Of a DNA stretch of 64,000 nucleotides, positions 33,741-42,960 are shown piece by piece. Source of the DNA: G965216905 sp965216905 (GTDB lineage Bacteria; Actinomycetota; Acidimicrobiia; Spongiisociales; ZC4RG35). The notes beneath the pieces are model-generated. The model was not told the DNA's origin. It saw only the letters and a program-made list of their open reading frames with translations, and did no database searches. Made by a program: the position numbers and the translations under genes. The stretch covers positions 3,224,001 through 3,288,000 of the forward strand of contig OZ244213.1 in the NCBI GenBank assembly GCA_965216905.1, in the 5' to 3' direction. Position 1 is the first letter of the stretch. Every line of letters starts with the position of its first letter.

Positions 33741-34205
33741 TCACCTGGTCCTCCGTAGCTCGCTCACCCAACTCCGGATGGCCTGCTCCATCACAATGAA
33801 GTCCGATTCGTTCACCTCGATAGGGCTCGATCGGAAGTACTGACCCCAGACCTCTGGCTTCTTGACGATCGAGAGCTTCGGGGCGAGGGGTTTGACCTCC
33901 GGCCCGGTTCGTTCGGGCAGGATCGTCTCAACCCTGATGGGCACCGTCCACGTGAACTCCCGCCCGGCAATCTCGACAGCCTTGCGGTCGGAAGCCTCAC
34001 CGGCCACTTCGATGATTCCGCCAAGCCGGGCAACGTCCCGGGTCGGGTTGTGGAACGCTCCTCGCGTCGTATAGATGATCGCCTCGTCGCCCTTCGACAT
34101 CGAGCGCACCTTCGCTCCCGCGTGGTCGGGGAACGCCATGGTCTCGTCTTCGAGCACCCACCTGAGCCCTTTGATCTCGCCGAAGACCCAGACCCAGTGC
34201 CTCAT
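33741..34205 (-). CDS. EVE-domain protein (PUA-like fold)
   Basis: 154 residues with a pattern expected of EVE/PUA-like domains: MRHWVWVFGEIKGLRWVLED at the start, SMSKGDEAIIYTTRGAFHNP (the GD..-Y strand) and a late VWGQYFRSSPIEVNESDF. EVE domains bind modified bases in DNA or RNA and often sit with restriction systems. It ends 30 bp from the stop of the helicase gene on the same strand and likely belongs to the same operon. It may recognise the mark set by the neighbouring methyltransferase. Confidence 0.65.
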   Translation of the reverse strand: MRHWVWVFGEIKGLRWVLEDETMAFPDHAGAKVRSMSKGDEAIIYTTRGAFHNPTRDVARLGGIIEVAGEASDRKAVEIAGREFTWTVPIRVETILPERTGPEVKPLAPKLSIVKKPEVWGQYFRSSPIEVNESDFIVMEQAIRSWVSELRRTR

Positions 34206-34235
34206 GTCATCACACCATCCAGCCCGTCGAATCGC

Positions 34236-37028
34236 TCACTCGTCTACGAGCCCAACGAGATCCTCGAGAGTCCCCGTCCCGAACTCCGTGCTGGCCCCCC
34301 AGAAGGTCCAACCATCTGCAATCTCGCCGCCTGTGACAGCGGCCGCCGCTTCATCGGGATTCTGGCGACGGATCCCACCCACGCTTATTCCGTAGTCCTC
34401 AGTCACGAGCCCCACTGCCGAGGCCCCGTCGGCACCATGTAGCGCTTGACCAGGCTTGAGGATCCCTTCAAGGATCAGCTTTGCGAACCGCTCATCCCTC
34501 CCAACAGTCCAGCCGCCGAGCGTCTCCACGGCAACGTCGGTGTCGCCGTAGCGCAGACTGGGCTCCTCAAAGGTTCTGAACTTCCACACGGCGTCGTTCA
34601 TCTTCGAATCATTGAACACGCCGGCGTTGACCAGCATTTCGAAGTCCTTCAACGTGAGCCCCGTCACCTTCTCGAACAGGTCGGGTTCGACCTGTTCGAT
34701 GATGTCCTTCACCGCCCGTTCGCGGTCGTCGGTCAGATACATGAACGCCGGGATTCTGGTGACGAAGCGTTGCAGTCGTTCGCGGAGGCCCTTGCGGCGC
34801 TTGTCAGCGTCATCCTTGCGTTTCTTCTCATCTCCCGTGAGCGGCTCCTTTGCCAGCTTCTTCTGACGCAGCTCCTTGTTGGTCGAAATCATCGCGGTCA
34901 GGTCGTTTGTGATGTTCCGGAACATCTCAATTTGCTCCAGCGACTCCAACAGGTCCTTGTTGCCGAGGATTGCCTCCATGGCCTTCAGGTCAAGTTTGAG
35001 AAGCTCCGGTGAGTTCCACCTGCGGGCAAGCATCGACGAGCTGATGCCGTGGGTCAGGAAGTTGAGGACGTCGGCGGCTTGCAGCTGGTGCATGCCGAAC
35101 CCTTCAAAGCTCAGAACAGGCAGGAACTCCATGAACTCGGCGATCGCAGCCTCATCGTCCCGGCCGGCAGGAGCTTCCGCACGAAGCCGGGTCGCGTAGT
35201 CCACAATCTGCTGCAACGCCCGGTTCGGAGCGAAATCGAACACGTAGCAATGCTCTTTGTGGACCAGTTCGGTCTCACCGCCCACTTCGGAATCGACCAG
35301 CTTCGATACCCACGGAGACTGGACTCGGAACGCAGCTTGGAAGTATGACTCTGGGCTCCTCAGCTCCCGCAGCATGAAGATGCCGGCCCACGCTGGGACA
35401 GTCACGCCGGTCAACAACTTCGCACATGTGAGTGTGATGGTCTTGGTGTCCTGCGGCACCGACCCGATTGCCTGCTCAACCGGCGGTAGGGCTTTGTTGC
35501 CGATTCCAGCCTGGGGCCCCGCCGCCACTATCACCTTGTAATCCCGGAAGAACGTGTTGTGGTCGGCAGTGAGTAGGTCGCCCATCGCTTTGCACGCATC
35601 CACTCCTGGCAAGACCCACACCGTGTGTTGCAGAGCCCGGAGGAGGTTGATGTCCTCGTAGGGCAGTGGGGGGCGGCTTTGGTTCGACACGTTCGCCCAC
35701 AGTTCTATGATGTCCTGACCCCGAAGTAGCGACACCCACTTTTGGACGGCGTCGGCATGAACGAAAAGGGGCGAGCCGCCGTCGACCCGTTCTGTGCGGA
35801 AGAACTCGGTGAACGAGAACTCTGCCTGACTGTTCAACGCCTTCGCTTTCAACTCGTCTGGCATCTCGTAAACGAGCAGATGCATCTTCGGCAACGCCCG
35901 GTACGGGTTGTCGCCGCCACCATCCAAGGTGGTCTTGGCGCGCTGTTCGTCGCTGTACGTCCAGTTGAAGACCTCGTCTTCCAGGAACTCGCCTTGGGTG
36001 AGAGCCCGAAACGGTGTCCCCGACAGGTACAGGTAGTTGCGAACGGAGAGGCTCAGCGTCTCTTCGAGGTTCGCGGTGAAGTCCTCATCAAGGTCCGGGG
36101 TGTCCAGTTCGGCTTTCTCCGATGGGTCTCCCGCGTCCAAGCCCTCCTTCTTGGCGGCAGCGTCCGACAAGTACAAGCCGCGGGCGGCGTCGCGCCACGC
36201 GCCGAAGTGGTACTCGTCGATGACGACAGCATCCCAGTCGACGAGATAAAGGTCCTCGTTCTTCTTCTTCGGGTTTCCCCCGTCATCAGTTCCGAGGACA
36301 TCCTGGAAGGAAGCGAACCACACCGTCGGCGCCGGGTCGTCGAGGTCCGGTTCGGGGTCGTCCTTTCCTTTGAACCTCCACCCAGCGAAATCGACGTGGG
36401 TTTCCAAATCGTCTCGCCAAGCGCCTTCCACGGCCGGCTTGTAGGTGAGAACGAGCACACGAGTCCATCCGAGCCTCTTCGCCAACTGGTAGGTGGCGAA
36501 CGTCTTCCCGAACCGCATCTTGGCGTTCCAGAGGAAATGAGGCGGCTTGCCGTCGTCGGCGTGAGACGAGAAGAAGTCTGCTGTCTGCTCCACGGCCTCG
36601 ACCTGTTCGGGACGCGGCCTAAACGACTTCTTCGGAATGAGCGATTCGGCAGTGCTGCCGGACTTGACGGCGTTGACGGCAGCTTGCACCTCATCTGGGG
36701 TGCATTCGAACCATTCGCCTTCGCGGCGGTGAACGCCGGCCCGTTCGAGAGTCTGGTGGACGGCGTGGTCGCGGAACGCCTCGCCTGTGTCGGTGATGGC
36801 AGCTTCTGTGAAGCACAGGTCGTATTCGGTTTCGGTCGGCATCTTGACCGCGGCGAGCTGTTCACGGACACGTACGTGAACGTCCCGGTCGGTGTATCCG
36901 ACTTTGACGAGTCCGGCGCCGGATCGTTTCCCCTCCCAGGGAGTTTCGATGTAGGTGGGGATGGTGTAGGCGTAGATTTTCGGGTGCCGGACTCCGCCTA
37001 CCAAGGAGACCACAGGCTGGGTGCTCAC
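34236..37028 (-). CDS. GIY-YIG (T5orf172-type) nuclease-superfamily 2 helicase fusion
   Basis: The first ~120 residues form a T5orf172/GIY-YIG-like domain: KIYAYTIPTYIETPW, GLVKVGYTDRDVHVRVREQL and REGEWFECTPDEV. A helicase follows, with motif I WNAKMRFGKTFA (about 167-178), motif II VVIDEYHFG (DEYH, about 269-277), motif III LYLSGTPFRAL and a late TGVTVPAWAGIFMLRELRSPESYFQAAFRVQSPW, which holds the Q-x-x-x-R element. The 930-residue length suits a restriction translocase. Its start overlaps the stop of the methyltransferase by 4 bp. Together they look like a restriction-modification system in which this is the DNA-cleaving motor subunit. Confidence 0.85.
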   Translation of the reverse strand: MSTQPVVSLVGGVRHPKIYAYTIPTYIETPWEGKRSGAGLVKVGYTDRDVHVRVREQLAAVKMPTETEYDLCFTEAAITDTGEAFRDHAVHQTLERAGVHRREGEWFECTPDEVQAAVNAVKSGSTAESLIPKKSFRPRPEQVEAVEQTADFFSSHADDGKPPHFLWNAKMRFGKTFATYQLAKRLGWTRVLVLTYKPAVEGAWRDDLETHVDFAGWRFKGKDDPEPDLDDPAPTVWFASFQDVLGTDDGGNPKKKNEDLYLVDWDAVVIDEYHFGAWRDAARGLYLSDAAAKKEGLDAGDPSEKAELDTPDLDEDFTANLEETLSLSVRNYLYLSGTPFRALTQGEFLEDEVFNWTYSDEQRAKTTLDGGGDNPYRALPKMHLLVYEMPDELKAKALNSQAEFSFTEFFRTERVDGGSPLFVHADAVQKWVSLLRGQDIIELWANVSNQSRPPLPYEDINLLRALQHTVWVLPGVDACKAMGDLLTADHNTFFRDYKVIVAAGPQAGIGNKALPPVEQAIGSVPQDTKTITLTCAKLLTGVTVPAWAGIFMLRELRSPESYFQAAFRVQSPWVSKLVDSEVGGETELVHKEHCYVFDFAPNRALQQIVDYATRLRAEAPAGRDDEAAIAEFMEFLPVLSFEGFGMHQLQAADVLNFLTHGISSSMLARRWNSPELLKLDLKAMEAILGNKDLLESLEQIEMFRNITNDLTAMISTNKELRQKKLAKEPLTGDEKKRKDDADKRRKGLRERLQRFVTRIPAFMYLTDDRERAVKDIIEQVEPDLFEKVTGLTLKDFEMLVNAGVFNDSKMNDAVWKFRTFEEPSLRYGDTDVAVETLGGWTVGRDERFAKLILEGILKPGQALHGADGASAVGLVTEDYGISVGGIRRQNPDEAAAAVTGGEIADGWTFWGASTEFGTGTLEDLVGLVDE

Positions 37029-38560
37029 TCTGGCATCTCTCGAATCATCTCAGCGATGTACGCCTGCTCCTCCTCGGTGATCCCGTACTTGGCGTATAGC
37101 TCCTCGTCGGTCCAAGGATGGTCCCAGGCTTGCTGTGGCACCCACTTGTATGTCTCCTTGAACGCATGTTGACTTGGTTTTCGGAGGGAAACCAAGAAGC
37201 GGAGGAACCTTGTCCGAAGGTAGCTCGCGGCACTGGCGCAGTCCTCCTCTGACCGAAGTGGGCCAAGCACGAGGTAGGAGATGGTGCATACAGAGCCGGG
37301 TGCAGCGGTGGCGGGGCGGCCAAGGACGACGTCGGGGATGACGTGTCCGCCGCTGTTCCCGGGGCCCGCCGCAGGAAGAAGCACCTTCCATTCGTCAATG
37401 AGGTCCAGGTTGCGAGAAACCGCTGAGCGCTGTATCCACATGGGCCCCTGCTTCGCGGACGTGAGGTTGCCATAGATACGAATGCAGCCGGGAGACCGCG
37501 TCCGGCGGTAGAGCTTCGATCTCGATGTCAGGTTTGACCCGAACGGATCTCGGGCCGAGACCAGCTCCGACAGCGATGGCTCGTCGCGTTCCAGAACCTT
37601 TCTGAGCACCCCTAGCGCCCTCTCGTCTCTTACAAAGACGTCGAACTCATCCAAGTCCCGAACCGTCGGTCCGAGCGAAGTATCCCCACGACGGTGTGTG
37701 ACGTCGCACCGACCTTGATGATCTCTGTCCCAAAGGAAGTAACAGATGCCGCTTTTTAGGTCCACACTGGGAAAGAGCTCGGCTGAGTTGGGGTAGTCAA
37801 CAATGCTGCGGAGATGCCCCCCTGAAAGCATCATCTGACGGAAGCCCTCCAACCCCCTTCCGCTCGCCATCCACCGCGATGGAATCACCATCGTGATAAA
37901 ACGTGGGTTGAGTTCCAGGGCCTGTTCGACGAAGTGGTGGTAGATCGCCACAATGTTCTGTCCGGCGTCGTCAGCCTCCATCTGGTATGGCGGATTGCCC
38001 ACGATGACATCGAACTTCATGCCGACCTCCTTCTCCACCTCTACCCTTCCTGCGTCGTGAATGAAGGCGTAGGCGTAGTTTTCTCTGTTGTCTCTTTCCA
38101 TCTGACTCTCGGACGCGCCACATTCCGTGCACTTCCCCCGCGGGTCATAGCTGTGCTCAACTCGTTCGAACCAGACATTGCCGGCCGGTGAAGCCATTGC
38201 GACGATGGACTTCGGACCGTCAGCCGTTTTCGAGCAGTACACACTCCGCCGAGATACCAGCGACGTCAGCTCCGTAATACCGATGCCATACACCTGGTTC
38301 CGGAGGATGTGTTCCAAACGTTCCTGCTCATCAGGTAGAAGCTCAGTCAGCCCAACCATGAGCCGCTTGGTCACTTCCCGAAGAAACACTCCCGTCTTCG
38401 TTCCCGGGTCCAAGAACCTGAGGTCGGGGTCGGACCACACCTCGGTGGGAAGCAAGTCCAGAACAGCGTTGGCCACCTTCGGAGGCGTAAAAACCTCGTC
38501 GCTGGACAGGTCAGCGATGACTTCCAAAATGTCCGGCTGCCGCCCCGTTGGAACCGACAC
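37025..38560 (-). CDS. Eco57I-type N6-adenine DNA methyltransferase
   Basis: The GTG start at 38560 follows a GAGG ribosome site. Near the N-terminus are DEVFTPPKVANAVLDLLP and the SAM motif FLDPGTKTGVFLRE; the catalytic motif IV is FDVIVGNPPYQME. A CTECG zinc-like pair lies between them. The C-terminal ~300 residues, ending PQQAWDHPWTDEELYAKYGI, are a target-recognition region of the Eco57I class. It would methylate adenine in the sequence protected from the adjacent nuclease-helicase. It lies 5 bp after the first methyltransferase-like gene. Confidence 0.88.
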   Translation of the reverse strand: MSVPTGRQPDILEVIADLSSDEVFTPPKVANAVLDLLPTEVWSDPDLRFLDPGTKTGVFLREVTKRLMVGLTELLPDEQERLEHILRNQVYGIGITELTSLVSRRSVYCSKTADGPKSIVAMASPAGNVWFERVEHSYDPRGKCTECGASESQMERDNRENYAYAFIHDAGRVEVEKEVGMKFDVIVGNPPYQMEADDAGQNIVAIYHHFVEQALELNPRFITMVIPSRWMASGRGLEGFRQMMLSGGHLRSIVDYPNSAELFPSVDLKSGICYFLWDRDHQGRCDVTHRRGDTSLGPTVRDLDEFDVFVRDERALGVLRKVLERDEPSLSELVSARDPFGSNLTSRSKLYRRTRSPGCIRIYGNLTSAKQGPMWIQRSAVSRNLDLIDEWKVLLPAAGPGNSGGHVIPDVVLGRPATAAPGSVCTISYLVLGPLRSEEDCASAASYLRTRFLRFLVSLRKPSQHAFKETYKWVPQQAWDHPWTDEELYAKYGITEEEQAYIAEMIREMPE

Positions 38561-38565
38561 AGTGC

Positions 38566-39339
38566 CTACCTCGCTTTCCCGTTGCGCTCCGGCACATCCG
38601 GTACGCACGGCGCAGGCACCGGTGCACCACGAATGCCCAAAGCAGGCCCTGTCCAGGATGGTTCAGGCTCATCGAAAGACAAGGTTTGAACGCCAGAAAC
38701 CTCTGTGGCTGCGTCGGCCATCACCGCTCCCATCGTCGTGCGGCGGACAGTCACATTGAGGTTGCTCGGGTCCCACAGATACTCGACCAGTGGAATCTCG
38801 TCGCGACCGCTCGGGGAACCATCAGGCAGGGACGGAAGCATGTTTCCAACAAGAACGTTCCGGTCGATTATCCAGGCGACCGACCGCACCACAACGCTTC
38901 GGCGGTCCAGACGGCTACCGAAGATGTCATCGTGCCAACCACAGAACATGTCGACGAGGCGCTGGCGAGCACCCAGCTCGTGCCCCGGGGTTCCACCGAT
39001 GATGTTGTCCGGGGATATGTCCACCGCGTAGATGGACGCGACGGCTTCTAGGGCGTGAAACACGATGGCGTCCTGCCCGTCGCCGGCAGGGAGGCGTCCG
39101 ACCTCATACGAGCGGGCGATACGGGCGAGTTTCCGTTCGAGGATGGCGACCAGGAAGTTCCCGTCGCCGGCCGCTGGTTCCAGAAATGTCGCCGACGGAT
39201 GAGGGTTCCACACGTCGTCGGGAAGGAGGTCCAGCATCGCTTGAACCGTGGCAGCAGGAGTGAAAACCTCGCCCAGGTCACGTACGCGCTCAGCCGACTT
39301 CACAAGCCGTTCGCCACCTTCGCCTTCGTGAGCGGTCAC
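38566..39339 (-). CDS. Methyltransferase-fold protein without visible catalytic NPPY motif
   Basis: GTG at 39339 has a good AGGAGA site and gives 257 residues. The N-terminus (RVRDLGEVFTPAATVQAMLDLLP) parallels that of the next gene, and motif I is intact (FLEPAAGDGNFLVAIL), with an acidic YAVDISPDNI loop. The NPPY/DPPY motif IV expected after it is absent: the corresponding place reads VLVGNMLPSLPDG. It may be a SAM-binding or DNA-specificity subunit partnering the complete enzyme. It is the first gene of the methyltransferase-helicase-EVE cluster. Confidence 0.75.
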   Translation of the reverse strand: MTAHEGEGGERLVKSAERVRDLGEVFTPAATVQAMLDLLPDDVWNPHPSATFLEPAAGDGNFLVAILERKLARIARSYEVGRLPAGDGQDAIVFHALEAVASIYAVDISPDNIIGGTPGHELGARQRLVDMFCGWHDDIFGSRLDRRSVVVRSVAWIIDRNVLVGNMLPSLPDGSPSGRDEIPLVEYLWDPSNLNVTVRRTTMGAVMADAATEVSGVQTLSFDEPEPSWTGPALGIRGAPVPAPCVPDVPERNGKAR

Positions 39340-39746
39340 TCGCTGATCTCTCCTAGATCGGGGTGGGGAAGAGCGGATGTCGGTTCTGTCGGTCGCGGCA
39401 TTCATCATCTTTGAGGTAGCTCCTATGCAGAAGCCAGCACAATCACAGGGTCGAGCCAGCAGCCTTCTCGCGGTCACCTGGCCCAGACACTACTGGCGAA
39501 GCACCTTCTCGTCGTGCACCGTCGCTGACGGATGGCGAAGCCGAGAAATGGCTGGTCCGTTGGCCGGGTCCAGCCGGATTCACCACTTGCCAGTGGCCTC
39601 TGGCTCGAGGATCCGCGACGCTCCGGGGGCGCTGCGACAGGAACGAGCAACACTTGAGCCGCCGATGGTTTCACCACCGTTGGTCAGCAATCCCGGTTCG
39701 ACGGTTCCTCGGAACTGAACTCGGTCAAGTCTGATCGCTCCCCGGT
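39340..39746. other. Intergenic region between the restriction cluster and the M48 peptidase
   Basis: About 400 bp. Open frames on both strands lack family features. The promoter of the methyltransferase operon should lie here on the minus strand, near 39350-39420. Confidence 0.4.
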
Positions 39747-40523
39747 TCAACCGAGCAGCCGCCCTATCCGCTGCTCGGCGTAGGGGTGAGTGCGGCCCCG
39801 ACGGAACGAACTCGCCCCGTCGAGGAGGCGCTCGTAGACGTCGAGGTACTCGGCCAACTCGTAGGAGTAGCCGAGCGTCTTGGCATATCGGTCGGCGGCG
39901 TGCTCCCCGCGACGAAGGTAGGCAGCCCAGAGTGACCGAATGATCGGCTGCTCCCAAGAGACGCCACCAGAGAGGACACGCACGATCTTCGCCACGGTCG
40001 TCCAGCCTTCTGTTTCGAGGTAGACCCGGAGCATCCTCAGCCCGGGGAACTCGAGACGGACCAGGGCGAGCAGTCGGTCACCGGTGTGGGTGGCGATGTG
40101 GCCGCACTCGTGGGCGAGCGTTGCATCCAGCGACGGATGGCCGATCATCCCGCTGTTGAGGTAGATCGTCCTGCCGAGCGTCTGGGCGTTGGCGACCGGG
40201 TCGTCGATGACGAACCATGCGACCGGCGTCTTGGCGCCTCGTCGGCAGAGCTCGTCCAACACGGGCTCTACGGTCTCCTTCTCGCGTGCGCTCGGCTTCC
40301 GGGCACCAAGTTCCCAGAACAGACCCCAACCTCCGGGCAGGTGGAAGAAGTAGGTCGCCAGCGAGAGCATCAGCGGCAAGGAGGCGACGACTCCGCCAGT
40401 CCAGGCGGCGGGGTCCTCGGCCACTCCGAACGTCCGGGCGATCCCGTAGGCGACGAGGAAGCGAGCCAGGACGTGGACCAACTCGATGGCGATGCAGAGG
40501 AGGTAGAGCGGCAGTGTGATCAT
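39747..40523 (-). CDS. M48-family membrane metallopeptidase
   Basis: 258 residues with one or two N-terminal membrane helices (LPLYLLCIAIELVHVLARFL and VASLPLMLSLATYFFHL). The zinc motif is LAHECGHIATH (HExxH, about residue 140) and the third ligand region is GEHAADRYAKTLGYS (E-x3-D type). Related proteins are frequent next to plasmid or element transfer genes in actinobacteria. Its start overlaps the stop of the ATPase gene by 4 bp. Confidence 0.85.
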   Translation of the reverse strand: MITLPLYLLCIAIELVHVLARFLVAYGIARTFGVAEDPAAWTGGVVASLPLMLSLATYFFHLPGGWGLFWELGARKPSAREKETVEPVLDELCRRGAKTPVAWFVIDDPVANAQTLGRTIYLNSGMIGHPSLDATLAHECGHIATHTGDRLLALVRLEFPGLRMLRVYLETEGWTTVAKIVRVLSGGVSWEQPIIRSLWAAYLRRGEHAADRYAKTLGYSYELAEYLDVYERLLDGASSFRRGRTHPYAEQRIGRLLG

Positions 40524-41677
40524 CGTGTCCTCCTCGCCGGTGTCGTCGAGACCTCTTCATTCAATCGCAGCGGTGTGACAGAAACGCGTACCGCTCGGCC
40601 CTGAGCGATGACGAAGCACTCCCCCACCTCGAGCTGACGAACCTTGTCGGGGTGAACCCGGAAGGCATCCTGCTGACGCAGGCTGCCGAGCCCGGTCGGT
40701 CCACCCTCCGTCGATACTTGGATGGTCCGCTCGATGCTCGGCCGCGTGCCAGCACGAGCTGCCAGCCGTTCGGGATCGGCGCTCTGATGACAGATCAGCC
40801 CGGCCGCAGCATCCAGGATTCGGTCGGCTCCGATGCCGAGACCGGCGTACGACTGGCTGGACACGATCAACGACGCTCCGAGGCTCCTGACTCGCTCGAA
40901 GAGGTTCGCAGCGTCAGCATCCATCGATAGCGCCGAGAACTCATCCACGATCAGCAGCACTCGGCGGTCGATCGGCTTGCGGCGTGCCACGTAGTGGGCA
41001 AAGTCCTCGATTAGGAACCGCCCGAGGCCGGCGGCTTCCTCCTTGAGGGCAAGGCCATCGAGCAGCAGGTAGGCGGCGTCGGTGTCCTCGAACGCCCAGC
41101 TTCCGTCGAGCTTGCCTTCCAGCACCTCGAAGAAGCTGCGATATCGGGCGGCGGCACCCTGTGCCTCCTTGCCCGGGCCTCGTGCCTGCAGACGGTCTAT
41201 GAGGTCGGATGCCGAGCGAGGTGGTCCGATCGGATGCTTCACTGCCTCGACGAGGAGGAGCTTGGTGACCGAGCGGTAGTAGGGCTCGGAGAAGTCCTCG
41301 ATGGCCATCAGCCGGTTGAGCAGCGCGATCGGCTCGCCTCGCCATCCGTCGTAGGTGTCCTCGGGGAACACTCGCACGTCTCGCACTCCAGCGTGGTGCA
41401 TGGCGTTCACGAATCGGTTGACGTTTGCCGAGTCGCCCTTGGCGTCGAGGTAGAGGACCTGCCAGCCGAGGTCAGCCGCCGCTCCGTAGGCGAGGCGCAG
41501 CAGTGTCTCTGTCTTCCCGGAGCCGGTTCCGCCCACCACCACGAGGTGCCGGCCAAGCACATCCGCCGGATAGAAGACCTGTGCATATCGGATCCACTCG
41601 GTGAGGTCGCCACCCCGCGCCTCGCCGAGCAGGATCGACGCCGGCGCCTCTTGCGCTGCGCTCCTCCGCCGGCGCAT
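40520..41677 (-). CDS. TraD/VirD4-HerA-type DNA-translocating ATPase
   Basis: 385 residues with Walker A VVGGTGSGKTETLL (about 47-60), a YLDAKGDSAN strand and Walker B VLLIVDEFSALS, then LIVSSQSYAGLG as the sensor stretch. This is the RecA-like motor of coupling proteins or HerA-FtsK ATPases. No membrane segment is visible. It overlaps both neighbours by 1-4 bp and probably handles element DNA during transfer or replication. Confidence 0.83.
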   Translation of the reverse strand: MRRRRSAAQEAPASILLGEARGGDLTEWIRYAQVFYPADVLGRHLVVVGGTGSGKTETLLRLAYGAAADLGWQVLYLDAKGDSANVNRFVNAMHHAGVRDVRVFPEDTYDGWRGEPIALLNRLMAIEDFSEPYYRSVTKLLLVEAVKHPIGPPRSASDLIDRLQARGPGKEAQGAAARYRSFFEVLEGKLDGSWAFEDTDAAYLLLDGLALKEEAAGLGRFLIEDFAHYVARRKPIDRRVLLIVDEFSALSMDADAANLFERVRSLGASLIVSSQSYAGLGIGADRILDAAAGLICHQSADPERLAARAGTRPSIERTIQVSTEGGPTGLGSLRQQDAFRVHPDKVRQLEVGECFVIAQGRAVRVSVTPLRLNEEVSTTPARRTR

Positions 41678-42390
41678 CAGGCACCGTCCAGTGGGATGAC
41701 CTGAATGCGTCGCTGCTGTTCGGGCGTGAGCTTCTCGATGGCTCGGTGCACGCCTCGCTCGGCGGCCGGCGCCACGTAGTAGCGGGTCTGTTCGTGGTCG
41801 TGGGTGTGCCAGGCAACGATGTCGATCAGCCGCTTCAGATGCTTGGGGGTCAGCTCCACCTCGATCGCCACTGTTGTGTTGCCGACGGTCAGCTCGGCGT
41901 CGGGGAGATGGTGCGGATTGAAGGCCGAGCCGAAGGCGTGGAGCAGTCGCTCGGATCGCCACTCGAAGTCGTCGCCGTCGGCCTCGAGACGTCTTCGCAC
42001 CTCGCCGCACCAGAACACGTGTGACAGCCACATCGGTCTCGGCACCAGATACTTCACCTGCAACCCGACCGCTCGGAGTCCGGCTCGGGACAGCCAGACC
42101 CAGCCGGGCTCGGCGTAGAGGATCTTCCGCGTCTCGACCAATCGCGCCTGTGTCCACCGTTCGACGATCCGCCGGGTCCGCCGCTCCGACAACGTGCCCT
42201 CGACACTGGTCTCGCCTCCCGGCTGGGAACCCAGCAGTCGGGCCAGCTGATCCATCCGCACTGCGTACTGCTCGCCGATCCACCGCAGCGCCCACAGATC
42301 CCGATCCGTCAACCGGATCTCCCCCGCATCCCTCCGTACCGCCCGCACGCCACCCTGACCTACCCCCAACAACCTGACACTCACCACCAT
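41677..42390 (-). CDS. Replication-relaxation family protein
   Basis: The 237-residue protein has an N-terminal winged helix (LTDRDLWALRWIGEQYAVRMDQLARLLG, then TRRIVERWTQARLVETRKI) and a C-terminal alpha/beta half (TTVAIEVELTPKHLKRLIDIVAW, YYVAPAAERGVHRAI), as in the replication-relaxation family of actinobacterial plasmids and integrative elements. The E-x-E-x-T-x-K pattern recalls a nuclease-like core. The start at 42390 is preceded by a GGAG-rich stretch. Confidence 0.75.
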   Translation of the reverse strand: MVVSVRLLGVGQGGVRAVRRDAGEIRLTDRDLWALRWIGEQYAVRMDQLARLLGSQPGGETSVEGTLSERRTRRIVERWTQARLVETRKILYAEPGWVWLSRAGLRAVGLQVKYLVPRPMWLSHVFWCGEVRRRLEADGDDFEWRSERLLHAFGSAFNPHHLPDAELTVGNTTVAIEVELTPKHLKRLIDIVAWHTHDHEQTRYYVAPAAERGVHRAIEKLTPEQQRRIQVIPLDGA

Positions 42391-42860
42391 CTCCCCCTTC
42401 TCCTGTCCCTCTCCCCCGCCGCCCCCAATACCCGACCCCGGCCACGCAGGATGCGGGGGTGGGGTCGGGGATTTGCGCCCTGCGCACCAGGGGCGGCGCC
42501 GGCCCGTCGTGACGGGCCGATCCGGGAATCGATGGTGAACCGACCTCCGGTCCGCAGCGGGTTGGGGGTCCGGGCCGGGTTTCGGACCGTCGCCACACCG
42601 AGCAGACGGCGCAACGGCGACGGCTCGATCGGCTCGGTGCGCTGGTCCTCGAGCCAGCGCTCCACGTCGGCTCGACGGAAGCGGACATGACGTCCGACCT
42701 TGTAGCTGGCCGGCCCGGTGCTGCGGTACCGCCAGGCGTAGATCGTCCCCACCGGCACCCCGAGCCACTCGGCGACCTCCTCGACGGTGAGAAGCCGCTC
42801 TCCCTGGCCGCACGCCACGAGCATGTTTGGCCGTTTCGCTGAAGCTGTGTTGCTGGTCAT
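42381..42860 (-). CDS. Excisionase-like helix-turn-helix protein
   Basis: LLTVEEVAEWLGVPVGTIYAWR, followed by GPASYKVGRHVRFRRADVERWLED (about residues 23-70), is a MerR/AlpA-type DNA-binding domain of the kind used by element excisionases. The C-terminal ~85 residues are Pro/Arg-rich and possibly untranslated in related proteins. It overlaps the next gene by 10 bp and is divergent from the XRE-integrase pair. Confidence 0.82.
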   Translation of the reverse strand: MTSNTASAKRPNMLVACGQGERLLTVEEVAEWLGVPVGTIYAWRYRSTGPASYKVGRHVRFRRADVERWLEDQRTEPIEPSPLRRLLGVATVRNPARTPNPLRTGGRFTIDSRIGPSRRAGAAPGAQGANPRPHPRILRGRGRVLGAAGERDRRRGRWW

Positions 42861-42960
42861 GGCTTCGACCGTACGACGGCCCTATGACCGGGTCGACCCC
42901 TGGCCAGCCATATTGGTCATCCTGCAGAATCCGTCACTGCCGGGTGATACGTTCGAAGCG

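Noticed and set aside
39377..39718. Plus-strand frame in the gap before the M48 peptidase
   Set aside because: No recognisable motif or ribosome site and composition of non-coding DNA.
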